Shown here piece after piece: positions 9,004 through 18,673 of a stretch of DNA of 64,000 bases; position 1 is the stretch's first letter; each line of letters begins with the position of its first letter. Both the position numbers and the translations under genes were made by a program. The stretch comes from Bacteroidales bacterium (GTDB lineage: Bacteria > Bacteroidota > Bacteroidia > Bacteroidales > P3): the NCBI GenBank assembly GCA_030523765.1, contig JAUNHX010000008.1, positions 39,158 to 103,157 of the forward strand, written 5' to 3'. The notes beneath the pieces were generated by a model. That model was not told where the DNA came from and did not search any database. It was given only the letters and a program-made list of their open reading frames with translations.

Positions 9004-10104
9004 TTATTCATCGATAGCATGGCCTGTGGATGTATAAGCACGCCAACGTGACATACAGTTTTCCATATCGGAGGGTAGAGGCGATTCAAAATGGAGATGC
9101 TTGTGAGTAGAGGGATGATCAAAACCAAGAACAGCAGCATGCAATGCTTGACGAGGTAGTATCTGAAAACAATTATTCACAAACTGTCGGTATTTCGAGA
9201 AGGTAGTTCCACGTAGGATTTGGTCGCCACCATAGGTCTCATCGTTGAAGAGGGGATGACCAGTATACCGCATATGAGCGCGTATTTGGTGGGTGCGTCC
9301 TGTTTCTAGAATACAATCAACCCATGTAACATATCCAAAACGTTCGTGTACTTGCCAATGGGTAACAGCATGTTTTCCGTAATCGCCTTCAGGGAAAACC
9401 GACATTACACGTCGATCCTTCAAACTACGTCCGATATTACCTTCGATAGTACCACTATCCTCATCGAAATCACCCCATACCAATGCGAAATACTTTCGTT
9501 CAATAGTATGATAGAAGAATTGATCAGCCAAAGCAGCCTGAGCCTCTTCGTTTTTAGCAACGAGGAGTAAACCTGAAGTGTTTTTATCGATACGATGGCA
9601 AAGATAAGGACTAACCAGATTGCCCTTAGAATCCTTTTTTCCGTTCAAATAATATAGGAGACCATTAAGCAGAGTGCCTGTAAAATTGCCTACACCAGGG
9701 TGAACTACCAATCCTGCAGGTTTGTCAACAACCAAAACATCATAGTCCTCATACACAATATTGAGGGGGATGGGTTCGGGCAATAATTCTATATGTTGTA
9801 CTGGCTGAGGAAGAAGAATAGTAATCGTCTCAAGTGGATGAACACGATGATTCGATTTCACAGGCTTGTCGTTAACACGAATACATCCAGCCTTGGCAGC
9901 AGCCTGAATTTTGTTGCGACTAACGTTAGCAATATGACTTTGAAGATATTTGTCGATACGCAGCAATTCTTGACCTCGATCTACAACGATACGATGATGC
10001 TCAAAAAGGGAGTCGTCAGTATCGGTAGTTGTAGGATTGAGAATTTCGGGTGTTTCTTCCATGACTGTTGTGTATTTATTAGGTGGCAAGGGATTATTTG
10101 ACAA
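9004..10104 (-). CDS. RluD-family 23S rRNA pseudouridine synthase
   Basis: Isomerises uridines in large-subunit rRNA. An N-terminal S4 RNA-binding domain (about 45-105, LRIDKYLQSH) precedes the catalytic domain with the RluA/RluD signature HRIDKNTSG, catalytic aspartate D173, and the later GRTHQIRAHM motif. At 366 residues the protein is slightly long because of about 30 extra N-terminal residues. The first ATG (10104) overlaps the end of the upstream secreted-protein gene by 11 bases; an in-frame ATG at 10062 would remove the overlap. It follows the PASTA protein and the sorted protein in one operon. Confidence 0.9.
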   Translation of the reverse strand: MSNNPLPPNKYTTVMEETPEILNPTTTDTDDSLFEHHRIVVDRGQELLRIDKYLQSHIANVSRNKIQAAAKAGCIRVNDKPVKSNHRVHPLETITILLPQPVQHIELLPEPIPLNIVYEDYDVLVVDKPAGLVVHPGVGNFTGTLLNGLLYYLNGKKDSKGNLVSPYLCHRIDKNTSGLLLVAKNEEAQAALADQFFYHTIERKYFALVWGDFDEDSGTIEGNIGRSLKDRRVMSVFPEGDYGKHAVTHWQVHERFGYVTWVDCILETGRTHQIRAHMRYTGHPLFNDETYGGDQILRGTTFSKYRQFVNNCFQILPRQALHAAVLGFDHPSTHKHLHFESPLPSDMENCMSRWRAYTSTGHAIDE

Positions 10105-12010
10105 TGAATTTCTTAGCGGTTGAAATGCCTGTATTTGCGTCTGTTATACGCATTAAGTATAGTCCTGAAGGCCATTCGTTAAGCGAAAGGGTAGGGGAGT
10201 AAGGCCCTTGCCAAATGAGTCTGCCTGTATGATTGTAAATTTGAATCGATGTGTGTTCTGATATTTCGGAGCACTCTATATTGAGTACACTTGTGGCAGG
10301 ATTGGGGTAGAGTGTAATGCTTGGGTTGGTGACCGATAACTGTTCGATACCTACCAATGCAGACGATCCGAAGCAAGGTCGCATGGTTAAGCATCCACCA
10401 AGAATACTTGTTTGCCAGTTGGCAGTAGTACGATAGCAAATATCATTCCTCCGGTCGTTGCTCCGGTCAAATCCTATATTGAGGTAGGTAGTTCCCAATT
10501 GTTCTATTCCGATAAAGACACTATCGGAGATTACCAAAGGCGATGCGAGAAGGTAACGGATAAAACCGTTGGAACGAACCTCGTTGAAGTTGATACGTTG
10601 TTTAATTTCATCTCGATAAATAAGAGCTCCAGGCAAAGAATCGTTGCCCTCCCAAATGCTCAGATAGAAGGCTAACCCCGCATTCTCTTCATTGCGGGTG
10701 TGGTTGAAGAGCATATCGATTGCGGTTAGTGTATCGGGTTGGTTCAGGATGAATCGATAGGCTAAATAGCTGCGGCTACTAGTTGTAACAAGGCCATAGC
10801 CATTCTCTGGAACTCCATCATCGTATGCAAAATAGTTAGAGAAATGTTGATAGAAGATAGTGGTATCGTTGCCTACGTGATTGTCGCCTGAATTACCCTC
10901 TTTTACAACGTGAACAATGCGAAACGATTGAGTGTCAGCACTAGTCGGGAAGGCAAAATTAATGGATGGATGGGCATGAGCCGAAGCGGTTTGATAGGAA
11001 CCAGTATTGGGGAAGGAAACACAGTTGTCGTATCCGCCATCATATTGGTCGATGGCTTGATTATTGGCATCGTAGACGTGATAGAAATAGTGAGTTGAGA
11101 GGGTTGAATTATAAAGATTACTGATGGTAATATCCATATGGTTAGCCATATCGGACGGACGGTATTGCCAAGCAGGCATAGTATAGTAGCGCTCTAGCAT
11201 CCTAGGAGCACGTTGCACAAAAGCTACATCGCGGAACGAATTACGGTCGTTTTGACGACGGCCATGCGAGAGATAGATATAGTCGAGGTTCCATTGATCG
11301 CAATTGCCCACCATACCAGGTTTGGCATTGTCGTCAAGACTGCAGTAGTTTCTGAATCGGAATTGGAAACGACGATGGAAAAACGAGGGATCTGTAATAG
11401 CAATAGTTACATACTGCCAAGTGCTGTGAGTGGAATCGTAAGTGGAATCATTCTTTGGACCGTCAATAGCCCAGACTTGTCGCCACTGTTCTCCGTCAAA
11501 GAGTTCTAGTATTAGCGAATCGCCAGGATTGGGACTATCACCCAATCGTTCCCAAAGAGGACCTGTACCACCACCAGGAAGATAGTAAAAACTAAGGTAA
11601 ACAGAATCGGAGGGCAAGAGTTTTTGGCGAGTGGGACTAATTAGCGAGTCGAGGCGCACAATCTGCGATGCTAATGTATCGCCACTGAACAGACTACTGG
11701 TGGCGGTTGCATGGAGCGCCCCGTTGCCATTCAGGGCATCGAGGGTAATTACACCTATAGTAGGGGGAAAGAGTGCATAGTCGCAGTTCACAAACGCATC
11801 GCGGGTAAGCCATTTGCGAGGATTCGGTTGTCCTGTATAATTAGAAAAATCATCGAAGAAAGGTAACTGTAGCACTGCAGTATCGTTTCCTTTGGTCTGA
11901 TTGAGAGCTCTCCAATAGGCGCTCCCTAAAGGAGCAAGAGCCTCCTCTTGTGCCCAAAGATGCGGAACATAGCAGAGTAGTGCAATCAGTAGTATGGCCA
12001 GTTTCTTCAT
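10094..12010 (-). CDS. Secreted protein with type IX (type A) sorting domain
   Basis: The 638-residue protein has a signal peptide (residues 1 to about 20, cleavage after LWAQ) and a C-terminal type IX sorting domain: YPNPATSVLNIE near 560, a central GRLIWQG and the final GLYLMRI...KKFIVK pattern. It should be exported by Sec and then carried across the outer membrane by the type IX system encoded elsewhere in this window. The middle has no domain I recognise; it contains jelly-roll-like stretches (FQFRFRNYCSLDDN) common in such proteins. It lies 54 bases downstream of the PASTA gene and overlaps rluD. Confidence 0.82.
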   Translation of the reverse strand: MKKLAILLIALLCYVPHLWAQEEALAPLGSAYWRALNQTKGNDTAVLQLPFFDDFSNYTGQPNPRKWLTRDAFVNCDYALFPPTIGVITLDALNGNGALHATATSSLFSGDTLASQIVRLDSLISPTRQKLLPSDSVYLSFYYLPGGGTGPLWERLGDSPNPGDSLILELFDGEQWRQVWAIDGPKNDSTYDSTHSTWQYVTIAITDPSFFHRRFQFRFRNYCSLDDNAKPGMVGNCDQWNLDYIYLSHGRRQNDRNSFRDVAFVQRAPRMLERYYTMPAWQYRPSDMANHMDITISNLYNSTLSTHYFYHVYDANNQAIDQYDGGYDNCVSFPNTGSYQTASAHAHPSINFAFPTSADTQSFRIVHVVKEGNSGDNHVGNDTTIFYQHFSNYFAYDDGVPENGYGLVTTSSRSYLAYRFILNQPDTLTAIDMLFNHTRNEENAGLAFYLSIWEGNDSLPGALIYRDEIKQRINFNEVRSNGFIRYLLASPLVISDSVFIGIEQLGTTYLNIGFDRSNDRRNDICYRTTANWQTSILGGCLTMRPCFGSSALVGIEQLSVTNPSITLYPNPATSVLNIECSEISEHTSIQIYNHTGRLIWQGPYSPTLSLNEWPSGLYLMRITDANTGISTAKKFIVK

Positions 12011-12064
12011 TGATTTGTATTATGAGTTATTTAGAACGTTTGTGGCGCATAGGAAAGCGGTTTG

Positions 12065-12973
12065 TTACCATTCGATTTCAGAGTATCCAGTTCCGTCATC
12101 GTTGGATCGACGTTGCAATCTGTTTTCAGGCGATACTTCATCGTCCGATTCCTCTGGTTCGGGACGGACAATTTTGGAGGAATCAACCTTGAATTCGCGA
12201 GCTAATTTGGCACCATCCACTTTGTCGGAACTCTCATACCATATCTCAATCTCAGTACCATAAGGATATTGGTTGATACCGTTAAATTCAGGTTCTGTGC
12301 GAACCACGATGGCGCGATTGCGTTCGGTGATACCGCGTAGATGTTCGCGACCTATATTGAGCATAGCGCGGTGGATATCGCGACGAGCATCAATGCTGTT
12401 TTTTCCTATTACAAAAGGTACATTGGCGGTATTGTCAGCTCGCATAGCAATAGTAAGATCGATGAGGGCACCAGGATCGAGTCGTTCACCCTCTTGTACT
12501 TCGTATCCTTTGTAGGTGCGATTGAGTACAGCACCAGCTACCGATTCATCAACACGGAAATATAGTTTTCCCAAAAGTCCCTCTTTCTCGAGGGTGGAAA
12601 TAGCAATTGTTGCGGTGTTCGAAACATGAGGCATTGTAGGTGCTTCGGCACTATAGGAGGAGATGGTAACGTAGACTTTGCGTCCGGGTTTGATACGGGT
12701 TCCTGCTTTTGGATCTTGCATCAAAATGGTGCCACCAGGATCGCCCGATTGGAAGATTGAATCTATCACCACATAGCGTAAGCCATTAGAGTTATCGTTC
12801 TGAGCCTCTTCAATGTTGAGACCCATCACATCGGGCATTTCGCACACATCACCGTGACGACCGTATAACTTCAATCCAAGGAAAATAAGTATAATGATTA
12901 CCACCGATACTGCTAGCATCAGTATGAGGTGTTTCAATATGGGATGCTCTTCAAAAAATTTTACTGTATCCAT
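12065..12973 (-). CDS. PASTA-domain membrane protein
   Basis: The 302-residue protein has a short cytoplasmic N-terminus, one membrane helix (about 16-37) and three PASTA-type repeats outside (about 45-108, 112-178 and 182-248; motifs MPDVMGLNIEEA, MPHVSNTATIAI, VPFVIGKNSIDA). PASTA repeats usually bind peptidoglycan fragments. No kinase or transpeptidase domain is attached. The C-terminal 50 residues are charged and probably disordered. It heads a three-gene operon with the sorted protein and the pseudouridine synthase; a PASTA gene next to an RluD gene is a recurrent Bacteroidota arrangement. Confidence 0.85.
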   Translation of the reverse strand: MDTVKFFEEHPILKHLILMLAVSVVIIILIFLGLKLYGRHGDVCEMPDVMGLNIEEAQNDNSNGLRYVVIDSIFQSGDPGGTILMQDPKAGTRIKPGRKVYVTISSYSAEAPTMPHVSNTATIAISTLEKEGLLGKLYFRVDESVAGAVLNRTYKGYEVQEGERLDPGALIDLTIAMRADNTANVPFVIGKNSIDARRDIHRAMLNIGREHLRGITERNRAIVVRTEPEFNGINQYPYGTEIEIWYESSDKVDGAKLAREFKVDSSKIVRPEPEESDDEVSPENRLQRRSNDDGTGYSEIEW

Positions 12974-13069
12974 TATAGTATTCTTATAATTAACGTTGTT
13001 AACGACGAAATTGGTTTTCTATTGTGTGAGGTGTCTGTAAAATATTACTATCGTTATGATAGCTGTTGC

Positions 13070-14326
13070 TTATTGCTCTAAGCTGTATCGTCCGATGCCA
13101 ACCAAACGATCGCCCCTATCGCCAGGTTGACGAAGGTAAACCATTGTGGTATAGGTGTTGGGAGTTTCGTAATGATCTCCCTCGACAGTAGAGGTCTCGC
13201 CCTCTGATGCTCCTTTTGGGAGAAAAACAATCTGATAAGCATAGTAGCCCTGTTTGAGGTGGAGTCGTTTGGTATAAGCATGATATTGGAGGTTGTAATC
13301 CATGCGGCTGTCCTCGTTGAGTTGCCATTGAGTGAGGTCGCCAACAATATAGAAATGGCCGTCTATACGGGGCTGAATCATTGGTAGTGAGAAGTTTACC
13401 CACACATAGTCGGCCTCGATATTGGGATCGCGCCTATCCACCACATTAATCCTCATGCCTCCATTTAGGCTTTGGTTGTAGAGATAGTTTTTGCGACTAC
13501 GATCCTCTTCGGGACGAAGAAAAGCAAACGTCTCGCCACCATAAGAATCGTAACGCTGTACGTTATAAAGTTGTGCATGAAGGTCGCTGATATCGAAAAA
13601 ACGAAAACAGTTGCCTCCATGAAATACGTTAGCTTCGCGCCAATGGTATGTAAGACCGTCACTGTTATACCCAGTAAAAGGGAGTGTTCGCCTTAAATCG
13701 GTACGACCATTCTGTTGAACAATCACTTGTAGGTATTGTGGCTGTAACATAAGCGAAGCCTTATCACGTTGGGCAATCGTGATATCTACCTGTTGGTCGC
13801 AACGCAAATTGCCTGATGCTACAGTGGTTTTTCCAATATTGGCGCTAACCGATACCAGATCCTCGTACACCATGAATCTACGAGTAAGGATCGTACTATC
13901 GGGATTATCGTCCAACACCACTCGCAACTCGTAATTGCCCGAGGCGGTAAAGGTGCTATAATGGGAGGGAATAAGTTGATAATAATGGACATACATCTGC
14001 ATGGTGTTGAAAGCGATATCGTAATTATCGATAGTTCCTTCTTCAAAACCATTCATGTAATCGATAGGTTCCATTTCATCCCTATTCCATTGAGCATCAC
14101 AGTGGGAGATGATGTATCGGTAGTTCTGTATGTCATCGCCAAATTCATCGAAACGAAGCATCATCTGTTCGTTACTACCCATACGCAGAATAGGAGGATC
14201 AAGCAAGGCGGTAGTCTTGTTGAGCAGTACCGTCTTGATATCGCGACACCAAATAGAATCTTTTACCGCTTGAGCATTGACGGCAAAAGGGAATAGGAGC
14301 AGTATGGATAAGAGGATGTATTTCAT
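13070..14326 (-). CDS. Type IX secretion plug protein (DUF5103)
   Basis: Member of the DUF5103 family, which includes the plug protein found in the SprA type IX translocon. I start it at 14326 rather than at the longer in-frame ATG (14437) because only this start gives a signal peptide (MKYILLSILLLFPFAVNAQA) and because a promoter -7 box lies inside the longer extension. The mature protein (about 398 residues) has the family stretches LRFDEFGDDIQNYRYIISHCDAQW, MQMYVHYYQLIPSHYSTFTASGNY and DRRDPNIEADYVWVNFSLP. It is divergent from miaB and 14 kb from the gld operon. Confidence 0.87.
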   Translation of the reverse strand: MKYILLSILLLFPFAVNAQAVKDSIWCRDIKTVLLNKTTALLDPPILRMGSNEQMMLRFDEFGDDIQNYRYIISHCDAQWNRDEMEPIDYMNGFEEGTIDNYDIAFNTMQMYVHYYQLIPSHYSTFTASGNYELRVVLDDNPDSTILTRRFMVYEDLVSVSANIGKTTVASGNLRCDQQVDITIAQRDKASLMLQPQYLQVIVQQNGRTDLRRTLPFTGYNSDGLTYHWREANVFHGGNCFRFFDISDLHAQLYNVQRYDSYGGETFAFLRPEEDRSRKNYLYNQSLNGGMRINVVDRRDPNIEADYVWVNFSLPMIQPRIDGHFYIVGDLTQWQLNEDSRMDYNLQYHAYTKRLHLKQGYYAYQIVFLPKGASEGETSTVEGDHYETPNTYTTMVYLRQPGDRGDRLVGIGRYSLEQ

Positions 14327-14335
14327 TTCAAAATG

Positions 14336-14343
14336 CAAAGATA
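14336..14343 (-). promoter_or_regulatory. Promoter -7 box of the plug-protein gene
   Basis: TATCTTTG on the minus strand ends 10 bases before the ATG at 14326, so the mRNA would have almost no leader. The -33 element is weak. Confidence 0.6.
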
Positions 14344-14387
14344 CAAGAATTATTTTATTATAAAACCGAAAGAAGTAAAAAAAAATG

Positions 14388-14395
14388 TATCTTTG
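14388..14395 (+). promoter_or_regulatory. Promoter -7 box of miaB
   Basis: TATCTTTG followed by CA is an exact TAnnTTTG match. It overlaps the upstream end of the longer miaB reading frame (ATG at 14385), which rules that ATG out and supports the start at 14418. Confidence 0.65.
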
Positions 14396-14417
14396 CAAAC
14401 CAAAATCGATTATCAAG

Positions 14418-15827
14418 ATGCAGCTAGACCCTGACAACCATAAGAATACGAATCGTCAAGAGACGGAAAAAAGAACATCCCCATTGCAGTACGGCAATCA
14501 GGAAAAGAAAAACGTTTATATTGAAACGTATGGTTGCCAAATGAATTTTGCCGATAGCGAAATCTTTGGGTCTATCTTACTCAAGGAAGGTTACACTATG
14601 GTCAACGAGGTTGGCCTAAGCGACTATGTACTCATCAATACTTGTGCTATTCGTGATAATGCCGAACAGCGCATTCGCAAACGCCTACGCGAACTGCGAG
14701 CCGTTCAGCGTCAACGCCCTTGGATGCGAGTGGGTATTCTTGGATGTATGGCCGAGCGACTCAAGACGCAGTTGCTTGAAGAGGAGGAGAATGTCTCCTT
14801 TGTGGTAGGCCCTGATGCTTATCGCAAACTGCCCAACATCATGTCGCGTGTTCGTGGAGGCGACAAAGTTGCCGCTACCGAATTGAGCAATGATGAGACA
14901 TACGATGATATTGAGCCTGTTCGCCTAAACGGCAACGGTATCAGCGCATATATCTCCATCATGCGTGGTTGTCAGAATTACTGTGCTTACTGTGTGGTGC
15001 CCTATACTCGAGGTTTGGAGCGAAGCCGCAATCCGCAAACCATCGTTGATGAGGCACGCTACCTTTTCAACGAAGGCTATAAAGAGATTACCCTTTTAGG
15101 ACAGAATGTTAACTCCTATCGATGGGAGCAGAATGGAACCAAAGTTGGATTCCCCGAATTGATGGCTATGGTGGCCGAAATCAGTCCTAGCATGAGAGTC
15201 CGTTTTGCTACATCCCATCCCAAGGATCTTTCAGACGATCTACTTCATACGATGGCTCGCTACGATAATATTTGCAAGAGCATCCATCTGCCCGTACAAT
15301 CGGGAAGCGAGCGTATGTTGAAGTTGATGAATCGCAAATATACCCCTCAGTGGTACCTCAACCGTATTGAAGCTATACGTACTATTTTGCCTACATGCAG
15401 TATTTCTACCGATGTGATAGCAGGATTCTGCACCGAAACCGAAGAGGATCATCAAGCTACCCTCGAAATGTTCCGTACTGTGCGCTACGATAGCGCCTTT
15501 ATGTTCAAGTTCTCGATGCGTCCCAATACCTTTGCAGCTCGCCATATGGAGGACGATATTCCTGAAGAGGTGAAGATTCGTCGATTGGAAGAAATCATCG
15601 CTCTGCAAAACCAACTCTCGCTCGAAAATAACCAAAAGTGCATCGGACAAACCTTCGAAGTATTGGTCGAAGGAGCCTCGCATCGTTCTAAAGAGCAACT
15701 CTTTGGCCGTACCAGTCAGAACAAAGTTATCGTCTTTGATCGAGGCAACCATCAGCCTGGTGAATACCTGATGCTTAAAGTTACGGAGTGTACCTCAGCT
15801 ACCCTCAAAGGTGTAGTGGTGGATTAG
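14418..15827 (+). CDS. miaB: tRNA-2-methylthio-N6-dimethylallyladenosine synthase (MiaB)
   Basis: Radical-SAM methylthiotransferase that adds the 2-methylthio group to i6A37 of tRNA. The 469-residue protein has the N-terminal MTTase domain with cluster cysteines C40 (TYGCQMN), C76 and C110, the radical-SAM CxxxCxxC at C185/C189/C192 (MRGCQNYCAYC), and a C-terminal TRAM domain from about 405. The start at 14418 is chosen because the earlier ATG at 14385 precedes the promoter -7 box; the predicted transcript begins only about 15 bases before this ATG. It is divergently transcribed from the plug-protein gene. Confidence 0.94.
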   Translation: MQLDPDNHKNTNRQETEKRTSPLQYGNQEKKNVYIETYGCQMNFADSEIFGSILLKEGYTMVNEVGLSDYVLINTCAIRDNAEQRIRKRLRELRAVQRQRPWMRVGILGCMAERLKTQLLEEEENVSFVVGPDAYRKLPNIMSRVRGGDKVAATELSNDETYDDIEPVRLNGNGISAYISIMRGCQNYCAYCVVPYTRGLERSRNPQTIVDEARYLFNEGYKEITLLGQNVNSYRWEQNGTKVGFPELMAMVAEISPSMRVRFATSHPKDLSDDLLHTMARYDNICKSIHLPVQSGSERMLKLMNRKYTPQWYLNRIEAIRTILPTCSISTDVIAGFCTETEEDHQATLEMFRTVRYDSAFMFKFSMRPNTFAARHMEDDIPEEVKIRRLEEIIALQNQLSLENNQKCIGQTFEVLVEGASHRSKEQLFGRTSQNKVIVFDRGNHQPGEYLMLKVTECTSATLKGVVVD

Positions 15828-15892
15828 AAATAGTTCAACACAATATCTCTATAGATTCTTTTCCCATTATCGAGTGAAAATAGAGAATTCAA

Positions 15893-15977
15893 ACCTAAGA
15901 CTCACTTAACTCTAACTCAAATCTTACCTCCAACGGATCTCATAAATAAGTTTATCATCGCCTTTATAGGGTGATGA
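15893..15977. other. Convergent intergenic region with degenerate 11-bp repeats and a hairpin
   Basis: Between miaB and the CoA-transferase gene. On the minus strand three degenerate 11-mers follow each other (AGATTTGAGTT, AGAGTTAAGTG, AGTCTTAGGTT; 15893-15925). An 8-bp hairpin with one G-U pair (15955-15962 with 15970-15977) follows and may end transcription; no clear T-tract is present. Confidence 0.45.
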
Positions 15978-16100
15978 AAAAAGAATTGCTTATCTTTTAA
16001 CTAGACAAAAAATTATAGGAAGGGTTCTAGGAAATCGATTGCTATTAGCAGCAAGGCAAGATATATGAGTAAACAAAATATGTATCGAAATCGTTGAATA

Positions 16101-17384
16101 TTAGAAGATTCCAAGAACGTGTGCTTGTTGCTCTAGCGTTTGGCGTACCGAAGGATGGGCAATGCTTATCAGCATACGGGCACGTTCGTGGATTGGTTTT
16201 CCAAAAAGATTAACGCGACCCTGTTCGGTAATCACCCAATGCACACAAGTGCGAGGTGTAACTACACCAGCACCAAGGGTGAGTTGGGGAACAATCTTGC
16301 TGATGCCTTTCCCTGTAATCGAGGGCATAGCGATGATAGGTTTACCTCCTTCGCTATAGGCAGCACCTAGCATAAAATCGAGTTGTCCACCACTTCCTGA
16401 ATAGATACGGCTGCCAAACGAATCGGAACAAACCTGTCCCGTAAGGTCTATCTGGATAGCACTATTGAGGGCAATCACATTAGGATTCTGTGCTATCACC
16501 ATCGGGCTATTGGTGTAGGAAATATCGCGAACCATTACCGATTCATTGCGATGCACATATCTGTATAAATCGGATGATCCCTTCAAGAACGAAGCTACAT
16601 GTTTTCCGATATCAATCTTTTTACAGCTACCATCAATTACACCACTCTCAATAAGGGGAATAGCTCCATCCGAGAACATCTCGCTATGAATACCTAGATG
16701 TTTGCGATCGCCCAAAATGGCCATCACAGCGTTGGGAATACGACCTATACCCATTTGAAGGGTGGCCCCATCCTCAATCAATTCAGCAGCATGACGACCT
16801 ATAGCGCGATCTACATCGGTAAGTTCTGGATAGCCAGCAGCATATAAGGGCTCATCGAAACGGGTAAGTGCGGTAATCTTGCTTAGTGGCAATCGAGTGT
16901 CGCCATAAGTGTAGGGCATATAGCTGTTCACCTGAGCAATTACATATCGTGCTTGTGCTATAGCATCCCAAGCACAATCAACCGAAGTGCCAAGAGAGAC
17001 ATAACCCTCCTCGTCAGGTTCGCTCACCATCAGCAACACACCATCCACTCGTTGGGCACCTGTGCGTATCATTTTTCCAGTATCGGAAAGACTTACTGGA
17101 ATATAGTCGGCTTGGCCACTATCGTTAGCTGCTCGCGAATTGGCCCCAACAAAGATAGCATCGAGATGGAAATGATCCTTATGTTCGGGTGCCGCATATC
17201 CAGCATAACCCTCAGTGTGAAGATGAATCATATTGACATCGTGCAGTTCATTGCGTTCGCCTCGAGCCACAAGAGCTCGCAACAGTTGTTGAGGCGATGC
17301 TGCCACACAAGGCCAGTATAGATGGTCGCCCGATTGTACTAGTTGTATAGCTTCTTCGATAGGAATATAATGGGGAGCAGTCAT
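16101..17384 (-). CDS. Acetyl-CoA hydrolase/transferase family protein (CoA-transferase)
   Basis: The 427-residue protein belongs to the Cat1/4-hydroxybutyrate CoA-transferase family, which moves CoA between acyl-CoA and a carboxylic acid (often acetate) or hydrolyses acetyl-CoA. The catalytic glutamate is E235 in GIHSEMFSDG; glycine-rich LQMGIGRIPNAVM (209-221) and the C-terminal GSGGQLDFMLGA and VTPRTCVHWVITEQG match the family. Substrate is not determinable. A link to acetate released by citrate lyase is possible but only inference. It lies 60 bases downstream of the CNNM gene on the same strand, probably in one transcript. Confidence 0.87.
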   Translation of the reverse strand: MTAPHYIPIEEAIQLVQSGDHLYWPCVAASPQQLLRALVARGERNELHDVNMIHLHTEGYAGYAAPEHKDHFHLDAIFVGANSRAANDSGQADYIPVSLSDTGKMIRTGAQRVDGVLLMVSEPDEEGYVSLGTSVDCAWDAIAQARYVIAQVNSYMPYTYGDTRLPLSKITALTRFDEPLYAAGYPELTDVDRAIGRHAAELIEDGATLQMGIGRIPNAVMAILGDRKHLGIHSEMFSDGAIPLIESGVIDGSCKKIDIGKHVASFLKGSSDLYRYVHRNESVMVRDISYTNSPMVIAQNPNVIALNSAIQIDLTGQVCSDSFGSRIYSGSGGQLDFMLGAAYSEGGKPIIAMPSITGKGISKIVPQLTLGAGVVTPRTCVHWVITEQGRVNLFGKPIHERARMLISIAHPSVRQTLEQQAHVLGIF

Positions 17385-17444
17385 TGGGGTTGAACTTTTA
17401 TGTGTTTACATTCAAGGATGATGAGTTCTTTTTATGGGAGAGGG

Positions 17445-18539
17445 CTAATTGGATGAATCGTTATTGTGATCAGTGCTTTTCTCCTCATCTGGAAGGGGCA
17501 CTTGCTGGAATCTACGTTGACGTTGGCGCCAACGTTCGCGAGCATATTGCTGCATGTCGGTCACCTCATCGCTCTCATCGATAATCTCCAAGCCAAAAAT
17601 GGTCTCGATGATATCTTCCATCGTAAGGATGCCCTGAAATGAACCATATTCATCAATAATCATCGCTATCTGCTCTTTGTGTTGCAAAAGCGATTCCCAT
17701 ATCTCGCTGATTGACTGCTCTTCGTTGAAGAAAGGCACATCGCGACGAAGAGTTCCGAGGGTATCGTTCCATCGGTCTTCAGCCAACGATTCAAGCACTT
17801 CGCTGCGAAGCACATAACCCGTAATAATATCGGCTGTTTCGTTATATACGGGAATACGGCTAAAGTGGGAGAATAGTTCTTCGCGATAGAAATCGCGTAG
17901 AGTCATCCCTTCATCGGCTATAGCAGCAACCACTCGAGGGGTCATCACATCGCAAGCCTGAATATTATCGAGTTTAAATACGTTTTGAATAATCTTGTTC
18001 TCGCTCTCTTCGATCACCCCCTCATCTTCGCCTACATTGGCCATAGCCGACACCTCTTCGCGACTCACGGTAGTCTCCTCTTCATCGTTTTTGGTGAAGG
18101 TTCTACTCATTAGGTTGATAAGCCAAACGAAGGGATACATTATAATGATGAGTATCCGGATAGATTTGGCGGTAAATCCCATCAGTTTCTTGTAATTTGT
18201 TGTACCAATGGTTTTGGGTATAATCTCACTGAAAATAAGTACCATCAAGGTGAAGATACCAGAGATAAGACCAAACCATTTGTCACCAAATACTGCCGTA
18301 ACCTGAAAACCAACACCCGAGGAACCAACAGTGTTGGCAATAGTGTTGAGCGAAAGAATAGCTGCGAGTGGTCGGTCAGTATCAATCTTGTACTTCCTCA
18401 TTAGGGAGGCCGGCTTAAACCCCTCTTCTTCTCGCATAGTGATGTAAGAGATGGGGGTCGACATCAGCGAAGACTCCAAGATGGAGCACAAAAACGAGAT
18501 GCCTAATGCCGAAAGGGCAAATATCAAAAGTAGCGTCAT
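17445..18539 (-). CDS. CNNM/CBS-domain membrane protein (HlyC/CorC-type)
   Basis: The 364-residue protein has an N-terminal CNNM (DUF21) membrane domain (about 1-150; ILSLNTIANTVGSS and FSEIIPKTIG are family motifs) and a pair of CBS domains (about 195-320; DVMTPRV and DEYGSFQGILTMEDIIE). Members are linked to magnesium or other cation efflux. It lacks the C-terminal CorC_HlyC domain of the longer family members and ends in a charged, Gln/Arg-rich tail instead. A consensus promoter lies immediately upstream. Confidence 0.85.
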   Translation of the reverse strand: MTLLLIFALSALGISFLCSILESSLMSTPISYITMREEEGFKPASLMRKYKIDTDRPLAAILSLNTIANTVGSSGVGFQVTAVFGDKWFGLISGIFTLMVLIFSEIIPKTIGTTNYKKLMGFTAKSIRILIIIMYPFVWLINLMSRTFTKNDEEETTVSREEVSAMANVGEDEGVIEESENKIIQNVFKLDNIQACDVMTPRVVAAIADEGMTLRDFYREELFSHFSRIPVYNETADIITGYVLRSEVLESLAEDRWNDTLGTLRRDVPFFNEEQSISEIWESLLQHKEQIAMIIDEYGSFQGILTMEDIIETIFGLEIIDESDEVTDMQQYARERWRQRQRRFQQVPLPDEEKSTDHNNDSSN

Positions 18540-18566
18540 GCTTATTTATTTCAAAAAAAGGTTTTG

Positions 18567-18596
18567 CAAAAATACATATTATTTTTGAATCCACAA
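18567..18596 (-). promoter_or_regulatory. Promoter of the CNNM gene
   Basis: On the minus strand -33 TTG (18594-18596), 19-base spacer and -7 TATTTTTG (18567-18574): a full consensus match. The predicted start lies about 20 bases before the ATG. Confidence 0.7.
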
Positions 18597-18673
18597 TAAA
18601 AAGGAATTATCTCGACCATTTTGTATTGAATTATAATGAACAAAACCAGCATTATAGGTTTCGATTGTATTTG

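Noticed and set aside
14385..14417. Longer miaB start giving a protein 11 residues longer
   Set aside because: A consensus -7 box (14388-14395) lies within this stretch, so the mRNA begins after it.
14327..14437. N-terminal extension of the type IX plug protein
   Set aside because: The extension would bury the signal peptide and overlap both promoters; the start at 14326 is better.
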